Of a stretch of 64,000 bases of DNA, positions 1 through 10,092 are shown piece after piece. Under the pieces are notes generated by a model. The model was not told where the DNA came from, searched no databases, and worked only from the letters and a program-made list of their open reading frames with translations. The DNA is taken from assembly GCF_003846175.1 (NCBI RefSeq), contig NZ_ML123044.1, positions 1,524,535 through 1,588,534 on the forward strand, written 5' to 3'. The position numbers were made by a program, and so were the translations under genes. This DNA comes from Streptomyces sp. ADI95-17 (GTDB lineage Bacteria; Actinomycetota; Actinomycetes; Streptomycetales; Streptomycetaceae). Position 1 is the stretch's first letter. Every line of letters starts with the position of its first letter.

Positions 1-36
1 CAGGCCCTCCCCCAGGCCCTCCCCCAGCCCCTCGGC
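1..36. repeat. 12-bp tandem repeat, about 3 copies
   Basis: The unit caggccctcccc is repeated twice exactly and once imperfectly. It lies in frame near the 3' end of the oxidoreductase gene and encodes Leu-Gly-Glu-Gly units. The array may continue left of the window. Confidence 0.8.
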
Positions 37-2862
37 CAGCACCTCCACCAGGTGCCGTGCCCGTACGCCGCCCAGCTGTTCCAGTTGGGTCCGGCAGGAG
101 AAGCCGTCGGCCAGGACGTCGGTGCCCGGCTCGGCCGCCCGTACCGAGGGCAGCAGGCTCTCCTCCGCGCAGGCCACCGACACGTCCCAGTGGCCGCGTT
201 CGAAGCCGAAGTTCCCGGCCAGGCCGCAACAGCCGCCGCTCAACTCGCCCGTCAGTCCCGCTCGTTCGCGCAGTCGGCGTTCTGCCGCGTCGCCCAGGAC
301 GGCGTGCTGGTGGCAGTGGGTCTGGCCGGTGACCGGGCGGTCCAGGCGGGGTGGCTGCCAGTCGGGGGCGTACTCCTCCAGGTATTGGGCCAAGGTCCGG
401 ACGGACGACGCCAGTTCGGCGGCCCTCGGGTCGTCGGGGAGGAGTTCGGGCAGGTCGGTACGGAGGGTGGCGGCGCAGCTCGGTTCGAGGACGACCAAGG
501 GTGTGCCGAGCGTGCCGCCCAGCCGGTCCAGGGTGCGGCGCATGACCTTGCGGGCCTTGCCGAGCTGGCCCGTCGATACGTAGGTGAGGCCGCAGCACAG
601 CCCGCGCCCGGCGGGGATCGTGTGACGGCCCGCCGATTCCAGGACCCGTACCGCCGCCCGGCCCACCTCGGGCGAGAGGTGTTCGGTGAAGGTGTCGGGC
701 CAGACCATGGCCACCTCGTCGTTCGAGAAGATGAATGTGCCCTTGCCCCAGCGCCGGTTCAGCCACCGGGTGAACGTCTCCCGCGCCAGGACCGGAATCT
801 CGCGCTCCGGTGCGATGCCCGCCAGCCGCTTGGTGAGGGCGGCGAGGAGGCGGACCCTGGCCAGGGCGTTGAGGGCGGGCGCGAAGCGGGACGCCAGGCG
901 CAGCCATGTCGGCAGCCGGCCCATCGTGTAGTGGGAGGCCGGGCGCAGCCGTCGCCGGTAGTGGTGGTGCAGGAACTCCGCCTTGTACGTGGCCATGTCG
1001 ACGCCCACCGGGCAGTCGGTGCGGCAGCCCTTGCAGGACAGGCAGAGGTCCAGCGCGTCCCGTACCTCCGTCGACCGCCAGCCGCCCGTGATCACCCCAG
1101 CCGTGTCGCCCGTGTCGCCCGCATCGCCCGCATCGCCCGCGAGCATCTCGTGCAGCAGCCGGGCGCGGCCCCGGGTGGAGTGGGCCTCCTCGCCGGTCGC
1201 CCGGAACGACGGGCACATCACGCCGGTGCCCGCCGGCTCCGCCGTACGGCATTTCGCGACGCCCACGCACCGCCGCACCGCCGCCGAGAAGTCGCCGCCG
1301 TCATGCGGGTAGCCGAACTCGACGTCCACCGGGCGCTTCGGCAGCACCTCGAAGCGGAGGTTCTCGTCGAGCCGGGCGGGGCGGGCGAGGATGCCGGGGT
1401 TCATGCCGCCGTCCGGGTCCCAGATGTCCTTGAAGCGGGCGAAGAGGGCGAAGAGTTCGTCCCCGTACATGCGCGGGAGCAGTTCGGCGCGGGCCTGGCC
1501 GTCGCCGTGTTCGCCGCTCAGTGAGCCGCCGTGCGCGACGACCAGGTCCGCGAGCTCCTCGGAGAAGCGGCGGAAGCGGGCGACGCCCGGCGGGCTCAGT
1601 AGGTCGAAGTCGATGCGGACATGGATGCAGCCGTCGCCGAAGTGCCCGTACGGGGTGCCGCGCAGGCCGTGTTCGGCGAGCAGAGCACGGAAGTCGCGGA
1701 GGTACGGGCCGAGGCGGCCGGGCGGTACGGCGCAGTCCTCCCAGCCGGGCCAGGCCTCGGTGCCGTCCGGCATCCGGGTCGCGGTGCCCGCGGCGTCCTC
1801 GCGGATGCGCCACAGGGCCCGTTGTCCGGCGGGGTCGGTGACGACGGTGTCGTCCAGGGCGTCGGCCGCCCGCAGGATGCGCTCGGCGTGCGCCCGCGCC
1901 TCGGCGGGGGTGGCGCCGCCCGTCTCGGCGAAGAGCCAGGCACCGCCGCGCGGCAGCCCGGCCGGTGCCCGTACGAGGTCGGCGGCCATGCCCTCGACGG
2001 TGAGCGGGTGGTGCGGCAGCAGGCCGGGGGCCGCTTCGGCGGCGGCGGCCTCGTCGGCGTAGCCGAGTACGGCGAGCGCGCGGGCCGCCGGCGCCTCGAC
2101 CAGTCGTACGGTCGCCTCCGTCACCACGCCGAGCGTTCCCTCGCTGCCGCAGAAGGCGCGGGCGAGGTCGGTCCCGCGTTCGGGCAGGAGGGCGTCCAGG
2201 GCGTAACCGGAGATGCGGCGCGGGAGCTCGGGGAATCCGGTGCGCAGCGGGGCGAGGTGGGTGCGGATGAGTTCGGGGAGGCCGGTCAGTGCCTCGGGGA
2301 CGGTGCCCCTGGTCAGGCGCAGGGTGTCGCCGCCGTAGCGGGTCACGGTCAGGGCGTGCGTGTTGTCGGCGGTGGTGCCCCAGGCGACCGAGTGCGCGCC
2401 GCAGGAGTTGTTGCCGATCATGCCGCCCAGCGTGCAGCGGCTGTGCGTGGACGGGTCGGGGCCGAAGGTGAGGCCGTGCGGGGCGGCGGCGGTGCGCAGC
2501 TCGTCCAGGATCACGCCCGGCTGGACGACGGCGGTGCGGGCGACCGGGTCCAGCTCGACGATCTTCCGCAGGTGCCGGGTGAGATCGAGCACGATGCCGG
2601 TGCCGGTGGCCTGCCCCGCGATGGAGGTGCCGCCGCCGCGCGGCACCACGGGCACGCCGTGCGCGCGGCAGACCGCGAGCGCGGCGGCCACGTCGTCGGC
2701 GTCGCGCGGGGTGACGACGCCGATCGGTACGCGGCGGTAGTTGGAGGCGTCCATCGTCGTCAACGCCCGGGCGGTGGCACCGAGGTCGACCTCGCCACGG
2801 ACCGCGGTGCGCAGGGCCTGTGCGAGTTCGGCGCGTTCCGTCGGATTCTGGGGTGCGGCCAT
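1..2862 (-). CDS. FAD-binding and Fe-S oxidoreductase (GlcD/D-lactate dehydrogenase type), 3'-truncated by window edge
   Basis: At least 954 codons are open from ATG at 2862 to the left edge, so the C-terminus is missing. The N-terminal third is a PCMH FAD-binding domain (GGGTSIAGQ-type nucleotide loop, then NNSCGAHSVAWG). An FAD-linked oxidase C-terminal domain follows (YGHFGDGCIHVR, SGEHGDGQ). A ferredoxin-like motif CLSCKGCRTDCP lies at about residues 605-616, and two CCG cysteine motifs (GLCCGL, GCCGLAG) sit near the C-terminus. This is the fused GlcD-GlcF layout, which in the family oxidises D-2-hydroxy acids at the membrane; the substrate cannot be read here. The frame stays open upstream to near 3000, but MAAPQNPTER is the natural family-like start. 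No good Shine-Dalgarno precedes it. The last visible codons are Leu-Gly-Glu-Gly repeats from a 12-bp tandem repeat at 1-36. Confidence 0.9.
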   Translation of the reverse strand, partial: MAAPQNPTERAELAQALRTAVRGEVDLGATARALTTMDASNYRRVPIGVVTPRDADDVAAALAVCRAHGVPVVPRGGGTSIAGQATGTGIVLDLTRHLRKIVELDPVARTAVVQPGVILDELRTAAAPHGLTFGPDPSTHSRCTLGGMIGNNSCGAHSVAWGTTADNTHALTVTRYGGDTLRLTRGTVPEALTGLPELIRTHLAPLRTGFPELPRRISGYALDALLPERGTDLARAFCGSEGTLGVVTEATVRLVEAPAARALAVLGYADEAAAAEAAPGLLPHHPLTVEGMAADLVRAPAGLPRGGAWLFAETGGATPAEARAHAERILRAADALDDTVVTDPAGQRALWRIREDAAGTATRMPDGTEAWPGWEDCAVPPGRLGPYLRDFRALLAEHGLRGTPYGHFGDGCIHVRIDFDLLSPPGVARFRRFSEELADLVVAHGGSLSGEHGDGQARAELLPRMYGDELFALFARFKDIWDPDGGMNPGILARPARLDENLRFEVLPKRPVDVEFGYPHDGGDFSAAVRRCVGVAKCRTAEPAGTGVMCPSFRATGEEAHSTRGRARLLHEMLAGDAGDAGDTGDTAGVITGGWRSTEVRDALDLCLSCKGCRTDCPVGVDMATYKAEFLHHHYRRRLRPASHYTMGRLPTWLRLASRFAPALNALARVRLLAALTKRLAGIAPEREIPVLARETFTRWLNRRWGKGTFIFSNDEVAMVWPDTFTEHLSPEVGRAAVRVLESAGRHTIPAGRGLCCGLTYVSTGQLGKARKVMRRTLDRLGGTLGTPLVVLEPSCAATLRTDLPELLPDDPRAAELASSVRTLAQYLEEYAPDWQPPRLDRPVTGQTHCHQHAVLGDAAERRLRERAGLTGELSGGCCGLAGNFGFERGHWDVSVACAEESLLPSVRAAEPGTDVLADGFSCRTQLEQLGGVRARHLVEVLAEGLGEGLGEGL

Positions 2863-3155
2863 GCGGCCCAGGATGCCGTTGATCGGGCCAATCGGTCGCT
2901 CGGCGCTGCACGTTTCCCCCGAATACGCCAATACGTCGGCATACGTCGGACGCGTAGTCACATACGTAACAGAGAACGCCACAAGGTCTTCCCAAAGGGA
3001 GCGTCAATTCTCATATAGTGACCAGGACTTACCTTGGAATTGTCAGCTCCAGTTACCACGCCCCGTCCCACTGTTCCGAACTGTCCCGATCTGAGCGGTT
3101 CGGTTCGCCCCGCTTGCCCGATCCGTCCGTACCCGTCCGCTCCCAAGGACTCCCT
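2863..3155. other. Divergent promoter region between the oxidoreductase and the conservon
   Basis: About 290 bp between two divergent genes. AT content rises around 2935-3035, where promoters are expected. No exact operator palindrome was recognised. The Shine-Dalgarno AAGGA at 3145-3149 belongs to cvnA. Confidence 0.5.
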
Positions 3156-4790
3156 TTGAGCCCCTCATCTCGGCCGACCGCAGTGGCCCTGCTGATATCG
3201 CTGGCCGTCACCGGATCCCTGTGTCTGTGGGCGGTCGCCGCGGCCCCCGACTCGGCACGGCCCGAGCTGGCCTGGGGGGCGGGGGCCGGCGCCGTACTGC
3301 TGTCCGCCGCCGTCGCCGTCGCCGTCCGTGCCCGCGCCGAGGCGAACCGTCTGCGCGCCCGGCTCGCCTCGGAGACCCAGCGGTTCACCGGCGAGATCAG
3401 CCGCCTCGTCTCCACCTCCGCGGCCGAGGGCCAGCGGTTCACCGCCGAGACCGCCCGGATCAAGTCCGCCGCGGCGACCGAGACGGCACGGCTCAGGGCC
3501 GCGGCCGAGGCCGAGACGGCACGGATCACCGCGCAGGCCGCCGCCGAGACCGAACGTCTCACCGCCGACAACAAGCGGCTCACCGCCCGCGCGACCCGCA
3601 GCGAGACCGAGCGTTCCGCCGCGGTCGCCGCCTGCGCCAACGCCGCGGGCCGGATGCAGGCCCTGTCCACCAGCATGCTCGCCGACCTGCGCGAGATGGA
3701 GCACCGGCACGCCTCCGAGGACGTGCTCGGCGACCTGCTCCACCTCGACCACCGCACCGCCCAGGCGGGCCGGCTCGCCGACTCCATCGCCGTGCTGACC
3801 GGTGCCCGCTCCGGGCGGCGCTGGGCGAAGCCGATCGTGATGGAGTCGATCCTGCGCGGCGCGATGGGCCGGATCAGCGGCTACCAGCGGGTGCGGCTCC
3901 ACTCGACCAGTGATGTCGCGGTCGCCGGGCACGCCGCCGAGGGCGTCATGCACGCGCTCGCCGAACTCCTCGACAACGCCGCCAACTTCTCGCCGCCCAC
4001 GGCCGAGGTCCATGTGTACGTCGAGGAGGTGCCGGCCGGCATCGTCCTGACCGTCGAGGACAGCGGCCTGGTCATGAGCGACGTGCAGCTGCGCCGCGCC
4101 GAGCGCGCCGTATCGGCCGACGTCCAGGACCTGACGGGACTGTCCGGCACCCGGCTCGGCCTCGCCGTCGTCGGCCGGCTGGCCCGCAAGCACGGTCTGA
4201 CCGTCTCGTTCCGGCCGTCCGCGCGCGGTGGCACGGGCGCCCTGATGATGCTCCCTCAGGAGCTCCTCACCCGGGCCTCCGCACCGGCCCCGGTCCCGGC
4301 GTCCCGGCCGGCCCCCGAGCCGGAGCCCGCGCACGGCAACGCGTCGGCGGTCCGGCCGGCCGCCCCGCAGGCGACCGCCACCACGGCCACCGCCACCACC
4401 ACCACGGCCGCCACGCCGACCGCCACGGCCGACGCACAGCAGCCGCAGCACTCCCAGCAGCCGCAGCACACTCAGCACTCCCCTTACGCCCCGTACGCCA
4501 CAGAGCCGGCCGACCCCGCCCCGGCGAACCCCTCGGCCACCCCCGCCGAGGACTCCCCCGCCTCCGAGACCACCGGCAACCTGCCCCGGTTCGGCGAGAG
4601 CGGGCTGCCCAAGCGCCCCCGCGGCCGTACCCTCGCCGCCGCCGAGGCCCGCGCCGCCGCCCACACCGACAGCGCCGCGGCCCCCCGGCCCCGCACCTCC
4701 GATCCCAAGGAACAGGCAGCCCGCTTCAGCAGCTTCCGACAGGCTGTTCGGGCCAATTCCCCGCACCCGGAAGAAGGCAACACCCGATGA
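3156..4790 (+). CDS. cvnA: Conservon sensor protein CvnA (histidine-kinase-like ATPase)
   Basis: 544 residues. I chose TTG at 3156 because AAGGA sits 6 nt upstream (3145-3149); an open frame also extends back to 3018. Two transmembrane segments lie within residues 8-60. A long Ala/Glu/Thr/Arg coiled-coil stretch (about 65-195, with repeated TAETARI-like heptads) follows, then a HATPase_c-like domain: N-box ELLDNAANFSPP near residue 270, EDSGL, and a C-terminal GGTGALMMLP. The remaining ~150 residues are low-complexity Ala/Pro/Thr/Gln. This is the CvnA architecture of Streptomyces conservons, membrane sensors that signal through the roadblock and GTPase partners encoded next. No phospho-acceptor His box is obvious, as in other CvnA proteins. 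Its stop overlaps cvnB by ATGA. Confidence 0.93.
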   Translation: MSPSSRPTAVALLISLAVTGSLCLWAVAAAPDSARPELAWGAGAGAVLLSAAVAVAVRARAEANRLRARLASETQRFTGEISRLVSTSAAEGQRFTAETARIKSAAATETARLRAAAEAETARITAQAAAETERLTADNKRLTARATRSETERSAAVAACANAAGRMQALSTSMLADLREMEHRHASEDVLGDLLHLDHRTAQAGRLADSIAVLTGARSGRRWAKPIVMESILRGAMGRISGYQRVRLHSTSDVAVAGHAAEGVMHALAELLDNAANFSPPTAEVHVYVEEVPAGIVLTVEDSGLVMSDVQLRRAERAVSADVQDLTGLSGTRLGLAVVGRLARKHGLTVSFRPSARGGTGALMMLPQELLTRASAPAPVPASRPAPEPEPAHGNASAVRPAAPQATATTATATTTTAATPTATADAQQPQHSQQPQHTQHSPYAPYATEPADPAPANPSATPAEDSPASETTGNLPRFGESGLPKRPRGRTLAAAEARAAAHTDSAAAPRPRTSDPKEQAARFSSFRQAVRANSPHPEEGNTR

Positions 4791-5230
4791 CCGCGACCAC
4801 CGACGAGAAGCTCAACTGGCTGCTGGAGGGGCTCCTGGAGCGCACCCCCGGCACTCGTCATGCCCTCGTCCTTTCCAGGGACGGGCTCAAGCTGTGCCGT
4901 ACCCCCGAGCTCTCCGTCGACCAGGCAGACCAGCTGGCCGCGATCTCGGCCGGCATCCAGAGCCTGTCGCACGGCGCGTCCGTCGAGTTCGGTGACGGCA
5001 CCGGCGGCGTACGGTCCGCGATGGCCGAGTTCTACGGCGGCGTGCTGTTCATCGTCGAGGCGGGCGCGGGCGCCCATCTCGCCGTCGTCGCCTCCGAGGA
5101 ATCCGACGTCGGCCTCATCGGCCACAACATGAGCGAGCTCGTCGAGCAGCTCGGCGAGCACCTCAGTGCCCCGCCGCGCTCCCCCTCGGCCTCCGAGGTC
5201 ACCACTGCCGACGCGAACGCGGCCGTATGA
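4787..5230 (+). CDS. cvnB: Roadblock/LC7 domain protein CvnB
   Basis: 147 residues starting at an ATGA overlap with cvnA (4787-4790). The roadblock/LC7 fold spans residues 5-125, with the conserved HALVLSRDGL strand and the GVLFIVEAG and HLAVVAS strands. In this family the protein is the MglB-like partner of the small GTPase CvnD and helps assemble CvnA-D complexes at the membrane. The short hydrophilic tail after residue 125 is variable. The stop overlaps cvnC by GTATGA. Start and family are both secure. Confidence 0.94.
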   Translation: MTATTDEKLNWLLEGLLERTPGTRHALVLSRDGLKLCRTPELSVDQADQLAAISAGIQSLSHGASVEFGDGTGGVRSAMAEFYGGVLFIVEAGAGAHLAVVASEESDVGLIGHNMSELVEQLGEHLSAPPRSPSASEVTTADANAAV

Positions 5231-5592
5231 CCCGCCCCCGCCGCCCCGGCCGGGACGACGATCCGGACCGGCTGTACACCCTCACCGGAGGGCGCAGCCG
5301 GTCCGACTCGGACGCGTTCGACCTGGTGACGCTGGTGGTGTCCGAGTGCGAGCCGACCCCCGGCATGCAGTCGGAGCACGCCACGATCCTGCGGATGTGC
5401 CAACTGCCCACCGCGGTCGTGGAGATCTCGGCGGCCCTCGGCCTGCCCGTCAGCATCGTCCGGATCATGCTGTCCGACCTGCTGGACACCGGACGGATCA
5501 GCGCCCGTCACCCCCGTACTGCCCGTGTCGCGGACCGGCTCCCCGACCCCGACATCCTGGAACAGGTGCTCGTTGGACTCCGCAACCTCTGA
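5227..5592 (+). CDS. cvnC: DUF742 protein CvnC
   Basis: 121 residues from ATG 5227, overlapping cvnB by 4 nt. DUF742 is recognised by RLYTLTGGRS near the N-terminus, the central CQLPTAVVEISAALGLPVSIVRIML segment (a winged-helix-like fold), and the closing DILEQVLVGLRNL. In conservons this is the third component, probably an adaptor between sensor and GTPase; its biochemical role is not established. Its last 20 nt overlap cvnD, so translation is coupled. Confidence 0.93.
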   Translation: MTRPRRPGRDDDPDRLYTLTGGRSRSDSDAFDLVTLVVSECEPTPGMQSEHATILRMCQLPTAVVEISAALGLPVSIVRIMLSDLLDTGRISARHPRTARVADRLPDPDILEQVLVGLRNL

Positions 5593-6250
5593 CCGTGCCG
5601 CCCTGCAGGCGACGGCCGACAACGGACTGAAGATCGTCGTCGTCGGCGGCTTCGGGGTCGGCAAGACCACCATGGTCCGCTCCGTCAGCGAGATCCGTCC
5701 GCTGAACACCGAAGAGACCATGACCCGCGCGGGCGAGGCCGTCGACCACCTCGACGGTGTGCAGTCGAAGACGTCCACCACCGTCGCCTTCGACTTCGGC
5801 CGGATCTCGCTCGACGAGCGCTCCGTGCTGTACCTCTTCGGCGCCCCCGGCCAGGAGCGCTTCTGGTTCCTGTGGGACCGGCTGTTCTCCGGCACGCTCG
5901 GCGCCGTCGTGCTCGTCGACACCCGCCGGCTCGCCGACTCCTGGTACGCGATCGACCGGCTGGAGCACCACGGCACGCCGTTCATCGTGGCGTGCAACGA
6001 CTTCGGCGGCCCGCTCCACACCGAGCAGCAGATACGCGAGGCGCTCGCCCTCTCGGACGACGTGCCGCTGGTGGAGTGCGACGCCCGGGACCGTTCGTCC
6101 AGCAAGTACGTACTGATCACGCTGGTCGAGTACCTCCACGCCCTCTCGCAGCGCGGGGCCGGTGCCCGGTCCGGCGCCCTCGACACCGCCCCGTCCGCCG
6201 CCGCCCGTACGGGGCTCGCGCCGGCGAAGACCCCGGAGCCCACCCCGTGA
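5573..6250 (+). CDS. cvnD: Small Ras-like GTPase CvnD of the conservon
   Basis: 225 residues from TTG 5573, which lies inside the end of cvnC behind a purine-rich GGAACAGG. P-loop GGFGVGKTT at residues 25-33. The switch-II/G3 region reads GAPGQERF, the usual CvnD variant of DxxGQE. The strand FIVACN is followed by DFGG (N142), where classical GTPases have NKxD, so the base-specifying Asp is not at the usual place. Family knowledge: CvnD proteins are MglA-like GTPases acting with the roadblock protein CvnB. The last codon overlaps the P450 start (GTGA at 6247-6250). The 35-residue tail is Ala/Pro-rich. Confidence 0.93.
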   Translation: MDSATSDRAALQATADNGLKIVVVGGFGVGKTTMVRSVSEIRPLNTEETMTRAGEAVDHLDGVQSKTSTTVAFDFGRISLDERSVLYLFGAPGQERFWFLWDRLFSGTLGAVVLVDTRRLADSWYAIDRLEHHGTPFIVACNDFGGPLHTEQQIREALALSDDVPLVECDARDRSSSKYVLITLVEYLHALSQRGAGARSGALDTAPSAAARTGLAPAKTPEPTP

Positions 6251-7527
6251 CCCAGCCCCCGGCGCCGCCCTCCGGCTGCCCCGTCTCCCAGGGCCGCGTG
6301 CCGCTGTCCGGCCCCCGGTTCCAGACCGACCCGACCCGGCTCTACCGGGAGATGCGCCGCGACCACGGGGCCGTGGCCCCGGTCGTCCTCGACGGCGACA
6401 TCCCCGCCTGGCTCGTGCTCGGCTACCGCGAACTGCACCAGGTCACCGCCGACCCGGTGCTGTTCAGCCGCGACTCGGACCTGTGGAACCAGTGGGACCG
6501 GATCCCCGACGACTGGCCGCTGCTCCCGATGATCGGCCGCAAGCAGCCGTCGATCCTGTACACGGTCGGCCCCCGGCACACCGAGCGCGCCGCGATGATC
6601 AGCAACGCGCTGGAGGCCGTCGACCCGTTCGCGCTGAAGCGGTACGCGGAGGAGTTCGCCGACGACCTCATCGACCGGTTCTGCGCCACCGGCGGCGCCG
6701 AGATCATCGCCGAGTACGCGATGCTGCTGCCCGCCCTCGTCCTGGCGAAGATCTACGGCTTCAGCGACACCATCGGCCATGCGCTCGTCGGCTCGCTCAA
6801 CGACATGATCGACGGCCGGGAGCGGGCCCTGGCGGGCCAGCAGCACCTGGCCTCGTCCATGTTCCAGCTGCTGGCCGACAAGCACGCCGAGCCCGGCGAC
6901 GACGTCGCCTCGCGGATGCTCGCCGACCGCGGCGGCTTCACGGACGAGGAGGTGGCCCAGGACCTGATGGTCATGATGGCCGCCGGCCACCAGCCGACGG
7001 CCGACTGGATCGGCAACTCGCTGCGGCTGATGCTCACCGACGACCGGTTCGCCGCCTCCCTCTCGGGCGGCCGGCACAGCGTCGCCGAGGCCATGAACGA
7101 GGTCCTGTGGGAGGACACCCCGACGCAGAACGTCGCGGGGCGCTGGGCCTCGCGCGACACCCGTCTCGGCGGCCGCCACATCCAGGCGGGCGACCTGCTG
7201 CTGCTGGGCATCGCCGCCGCCAACGCCGACCCGCAGGTCCGCACCGACGGCTCCACCCTGACCGGTGGCAACAACGCGTTCCTCTCCTTCGGCCACGGCG
7301 AGCACCGCTGCCCGTTCACCGCCCAGGAGACCGCCGAGGTCATCGCCCGTACCGGCATCGAGGTACTGCTCGACCGGCTCCCGGACATCGACCTCGCCGT
7401 CCCCGCCGAACAGCTCACCCGGCGCCCGTCCCCGTGGCTGCGGGGGCTGACCGATCTGCCGTTGACCTTCACGCCCACCCTCGCCCTGGGACCCGCCGCG
7501 GGAACCGCCACCGGAGGCCAGAGATGA
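6247..7527 (+). CDS. CYP157-like cytochrome P450 lacking the ExxR motif
   Basis: 426 residues from GTG 6247, coupled to cvnD by GTGA. Heme-binding loop FGHGEHRCPF with Cys355, I-helix MAAGHQPT. The K-helix reads NEVLW (E285, W288), so the Arg of the otherwise near-universal ExxR pair is replaced by Trp. Absence of ExxR is the published hallmark of the CYP157 family, which is typically encoded next to conservons and paired with a CYP154-type gene, exactly as here. Function and substrate are unknown. It may be a redox-poor or structural partner of the next P450. Stop and next start overlap (ATGA). Confidence 0.9.
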   Translation: MTQPPAPPSGCPVSQGRVPLSGPRFQTDPTRLYREMRRDHGAVAPVVLDGDIPAWLVLGYRELHQVTADPVLFSRDSDLWNQWDRIPDDWPLLPMIGRKQPSILYTVGPRHTERAAMISNALEAVDPFALKRYAEEFADDLIDRFCATGGAEIIAEYAMLLPALVLAKIYGFSDTIGHALVGSLNDMIDGRERALAGQQHLASSMFQLLADKHAEPGDDVASRMLADRGGFTDEEVAQDLMVMMAAGHQPTADWIGNSLRLMLTDDRFAASLSGGRHSVAEAMNEVLWEDTPTQNVAGRWASRDTRLGGRHIQAGDLLLLGIAAANADPQVRTDGSTLTGGNNAFLSFGHGEHRCPFTAQETAEVIARTGIEVLLDRLPDIDLAVPAEQLTRRPSPWLRGLTDLPLTFTPTLALGPAAGTATGGQR

Positions 7528-8732
7528 CCCGGATCGCCCTCGACCCCTTCGTCGCCGACCTCGACGGCGAGAGCGCCCGGCTGCGGGCCGCGGGCCCGCT
7601 CGCAGAGGTGGAACTGCCCGGCGGGGTGCACTGCTACGCGGTCACCCACCACGCCGAGGCGCGGCAGCTGCTCACCGACAGCCGGATCGTGAAGGACATC
7701 GACGTCTGGAACGCCTGGCAGCGCGGCGAGATACCGATGGACTGGCCGCTGATCGGGCTCGCCAACCCGGGCCGCTCCATGCTGACGGTCGACGGCGCGG
7801 ACCACCGCCGGCTGCGCACCCTGGTCGCCCAGGCGCTGACCGTGAAGCGGGTGGAGCGGCTACGGGCCGGCATCGAGGCGCTGACCACGGCGAGCCTGGA
7901 CCGGCTGGCCGCGCTGCCGAAGGGCGAGCGGGTCGACCTGAAGGCGGAGTTCGCCTACCCGCTGCCGATGAACGTGATCAGCGAGCTGATGGGCGTGGAC
8001 AGCGCGGACCACCCGCGGCTGAAGGAGCTGTTCGAGAAGTTCTTCTCGACGCAGACCCCGCCGGAAGAGGTCCCGCAGATGATGGCGGACCTCGGCGCGC
8101 TCTTCACGAAGATCGTCGACGGCAAGCGGGAGAACCCTGGCGACGACCTCACCAGCGCCCTGATCGCGGCCTCCGAGAACGGTGACCAGCTCACCGACGA
8201 GGAGATCGTCAACACCCTCCAGCTGATCATCGCGGCCGGTCACGAGACCACGATCAGTCTGATCGTGAACTCGGTCGTCGCGCTCCAGACCCACCCCGAG
8301 CAGCGCAAGCAGGTGCTGAGCGGGGAGGTGCCGTGGGAGAACGTGATCGAGGAGACGCTGCGCTGGAACACCCCCACGTCGCACGTCCTGATCCGGTTCG
8401 CCACCGAGGACGTCGAGGTGGGCGACAAGGTCCTGCCGAAGGGCGAGGCGCTGATCGTTTCCTTCGGCGCGCTCGGCCGCGACGAGGCGCAGCACGGTCC
8501 GACGGCCGGTGACTTCGACATCGCCCGCTCCCCCAACCGCCACATCGCGTTCGGCCACGGCCCGCACGTCTGTCCGGGTGCGGCGCTCTCCCGGCTGGAG
8601 GCGGGTGTGGCACTGCCCGCGCTGTACGAGCGGTTCCCGGAACTGGAGCTCGCGGTACCCGCGTCCGAGCTGCGGAACAAGCCGATCGTCACCCAGAACG
8701 ACCTGCACGACCTGCCGGTGGAGCTGGGCTGA
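7524..8732 (+). CDS. Cytochrome P450, CYP154-like, canonical
   Basis: 402 residues from ATG 7524, overlapping the previous P450 by 4 nt. I-helix AAGHETT, K-helix EETLR (E277, R280), heme ligand Cys350 in FGHGPHVCPG. All catalytic motifs are intact, in contrast to its neighbour. It needs an external ferredoxin and reductase, neither of which is in the window. As the last gene of a six-gene translationally coupled cluster it is likely made in step with CvnA-D. CYP154 assignment is from context and general resemblance, not alignment. Confidence 0.92.
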   Translation: MTRIALDPFVADLDGESARLRAAGPLAEVELPGGVHCYAVTHHAEARQLLTDSRIVKDIDVWNAWQRGEIPMDWPLIGLANPGRSMLTVDGADHRRLRTLVAQALTVKRVERLRAGIEALTTASLDRLAALPKGERVDLKAEFAYPLPMNVISELMGVDSADHPRLKELFEKFFSTQTPPEEVPQMMADLGALFTKIVDGKRENPGDDLTSALIAASENGDQLTDEEIVNTLQLIIAAGHETTISLIVNSVVALQTHPEQRKQVLSGEVPWENVIEETLRWNTPTSHVLIRFATEDVEVGDKVLPKGEALIVSFGALGRDEAQHGPTAGDFDIARSPNRHIAFGHGPHVCPGAALSRLEAGVALPALYERFPELELAVPASELRNKPIVTQNDLHDLPVELG

Positions 8733-8780
8733 GCACCACTCCCGTACGCGGTCCACGGACCGGAGCGGGCGTCTCATCCG

Positions 8781-8807
8781 ACGGACACGGTGCTCGGCCG
8801 TGTCCGT
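8781..8807 (+). terminator. Hairpin between the P450 and serC
   Basis: Perfect 10-bp stem (acggacacgg / ccgtgtccgt) with a 7-nt loop, 49 nt after the P450 stop and 20 nt before serC. Likely ends or attenuates the conservon transcript. No U-run, as usual in Streptomyces. Confidence 0.6.
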
Positions 8808-8809
8808 GA

Positions 8810-9946
<1,137 letters not shown>

Positions 9947-9962
9947 CGCGTACTCGTACGAA

Positions 9963-9994
9963 GAAGGGCTCCGCGCCGGTGCGCGGGGCCCTTC
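9963..9994 (+). terminator. serC terminator hairpin
   Basis: 14-bp stem gaagggctccgcgc / gcgcggggcccttc with one G-U pair and a 4-nt loop, starting 17 nt after the serC stop. Confidence 0.8.
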
Positions 9995-10092
9995 GTCGTT
10001 CACTCGGTCGAGTGGCGGAACGGCTTTCGGGCACGGGCGATCGGACCGGCCTACGAGGGTGACCTCGACATCACTCCTTCAGGAGGGCCGCA

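Noticed and set aside
1301..3007. Long minus-strand open frame over the oxidoreductase gene
   Set aside because: Arg/Pro-rich shadow of the real frame; no domain, and the true gene in this interval is clear.
3165..4766. Antisense open frame across cvnA
   Set aside because: Gly/Arg-rich shadow of a high-GC gene with no motif.
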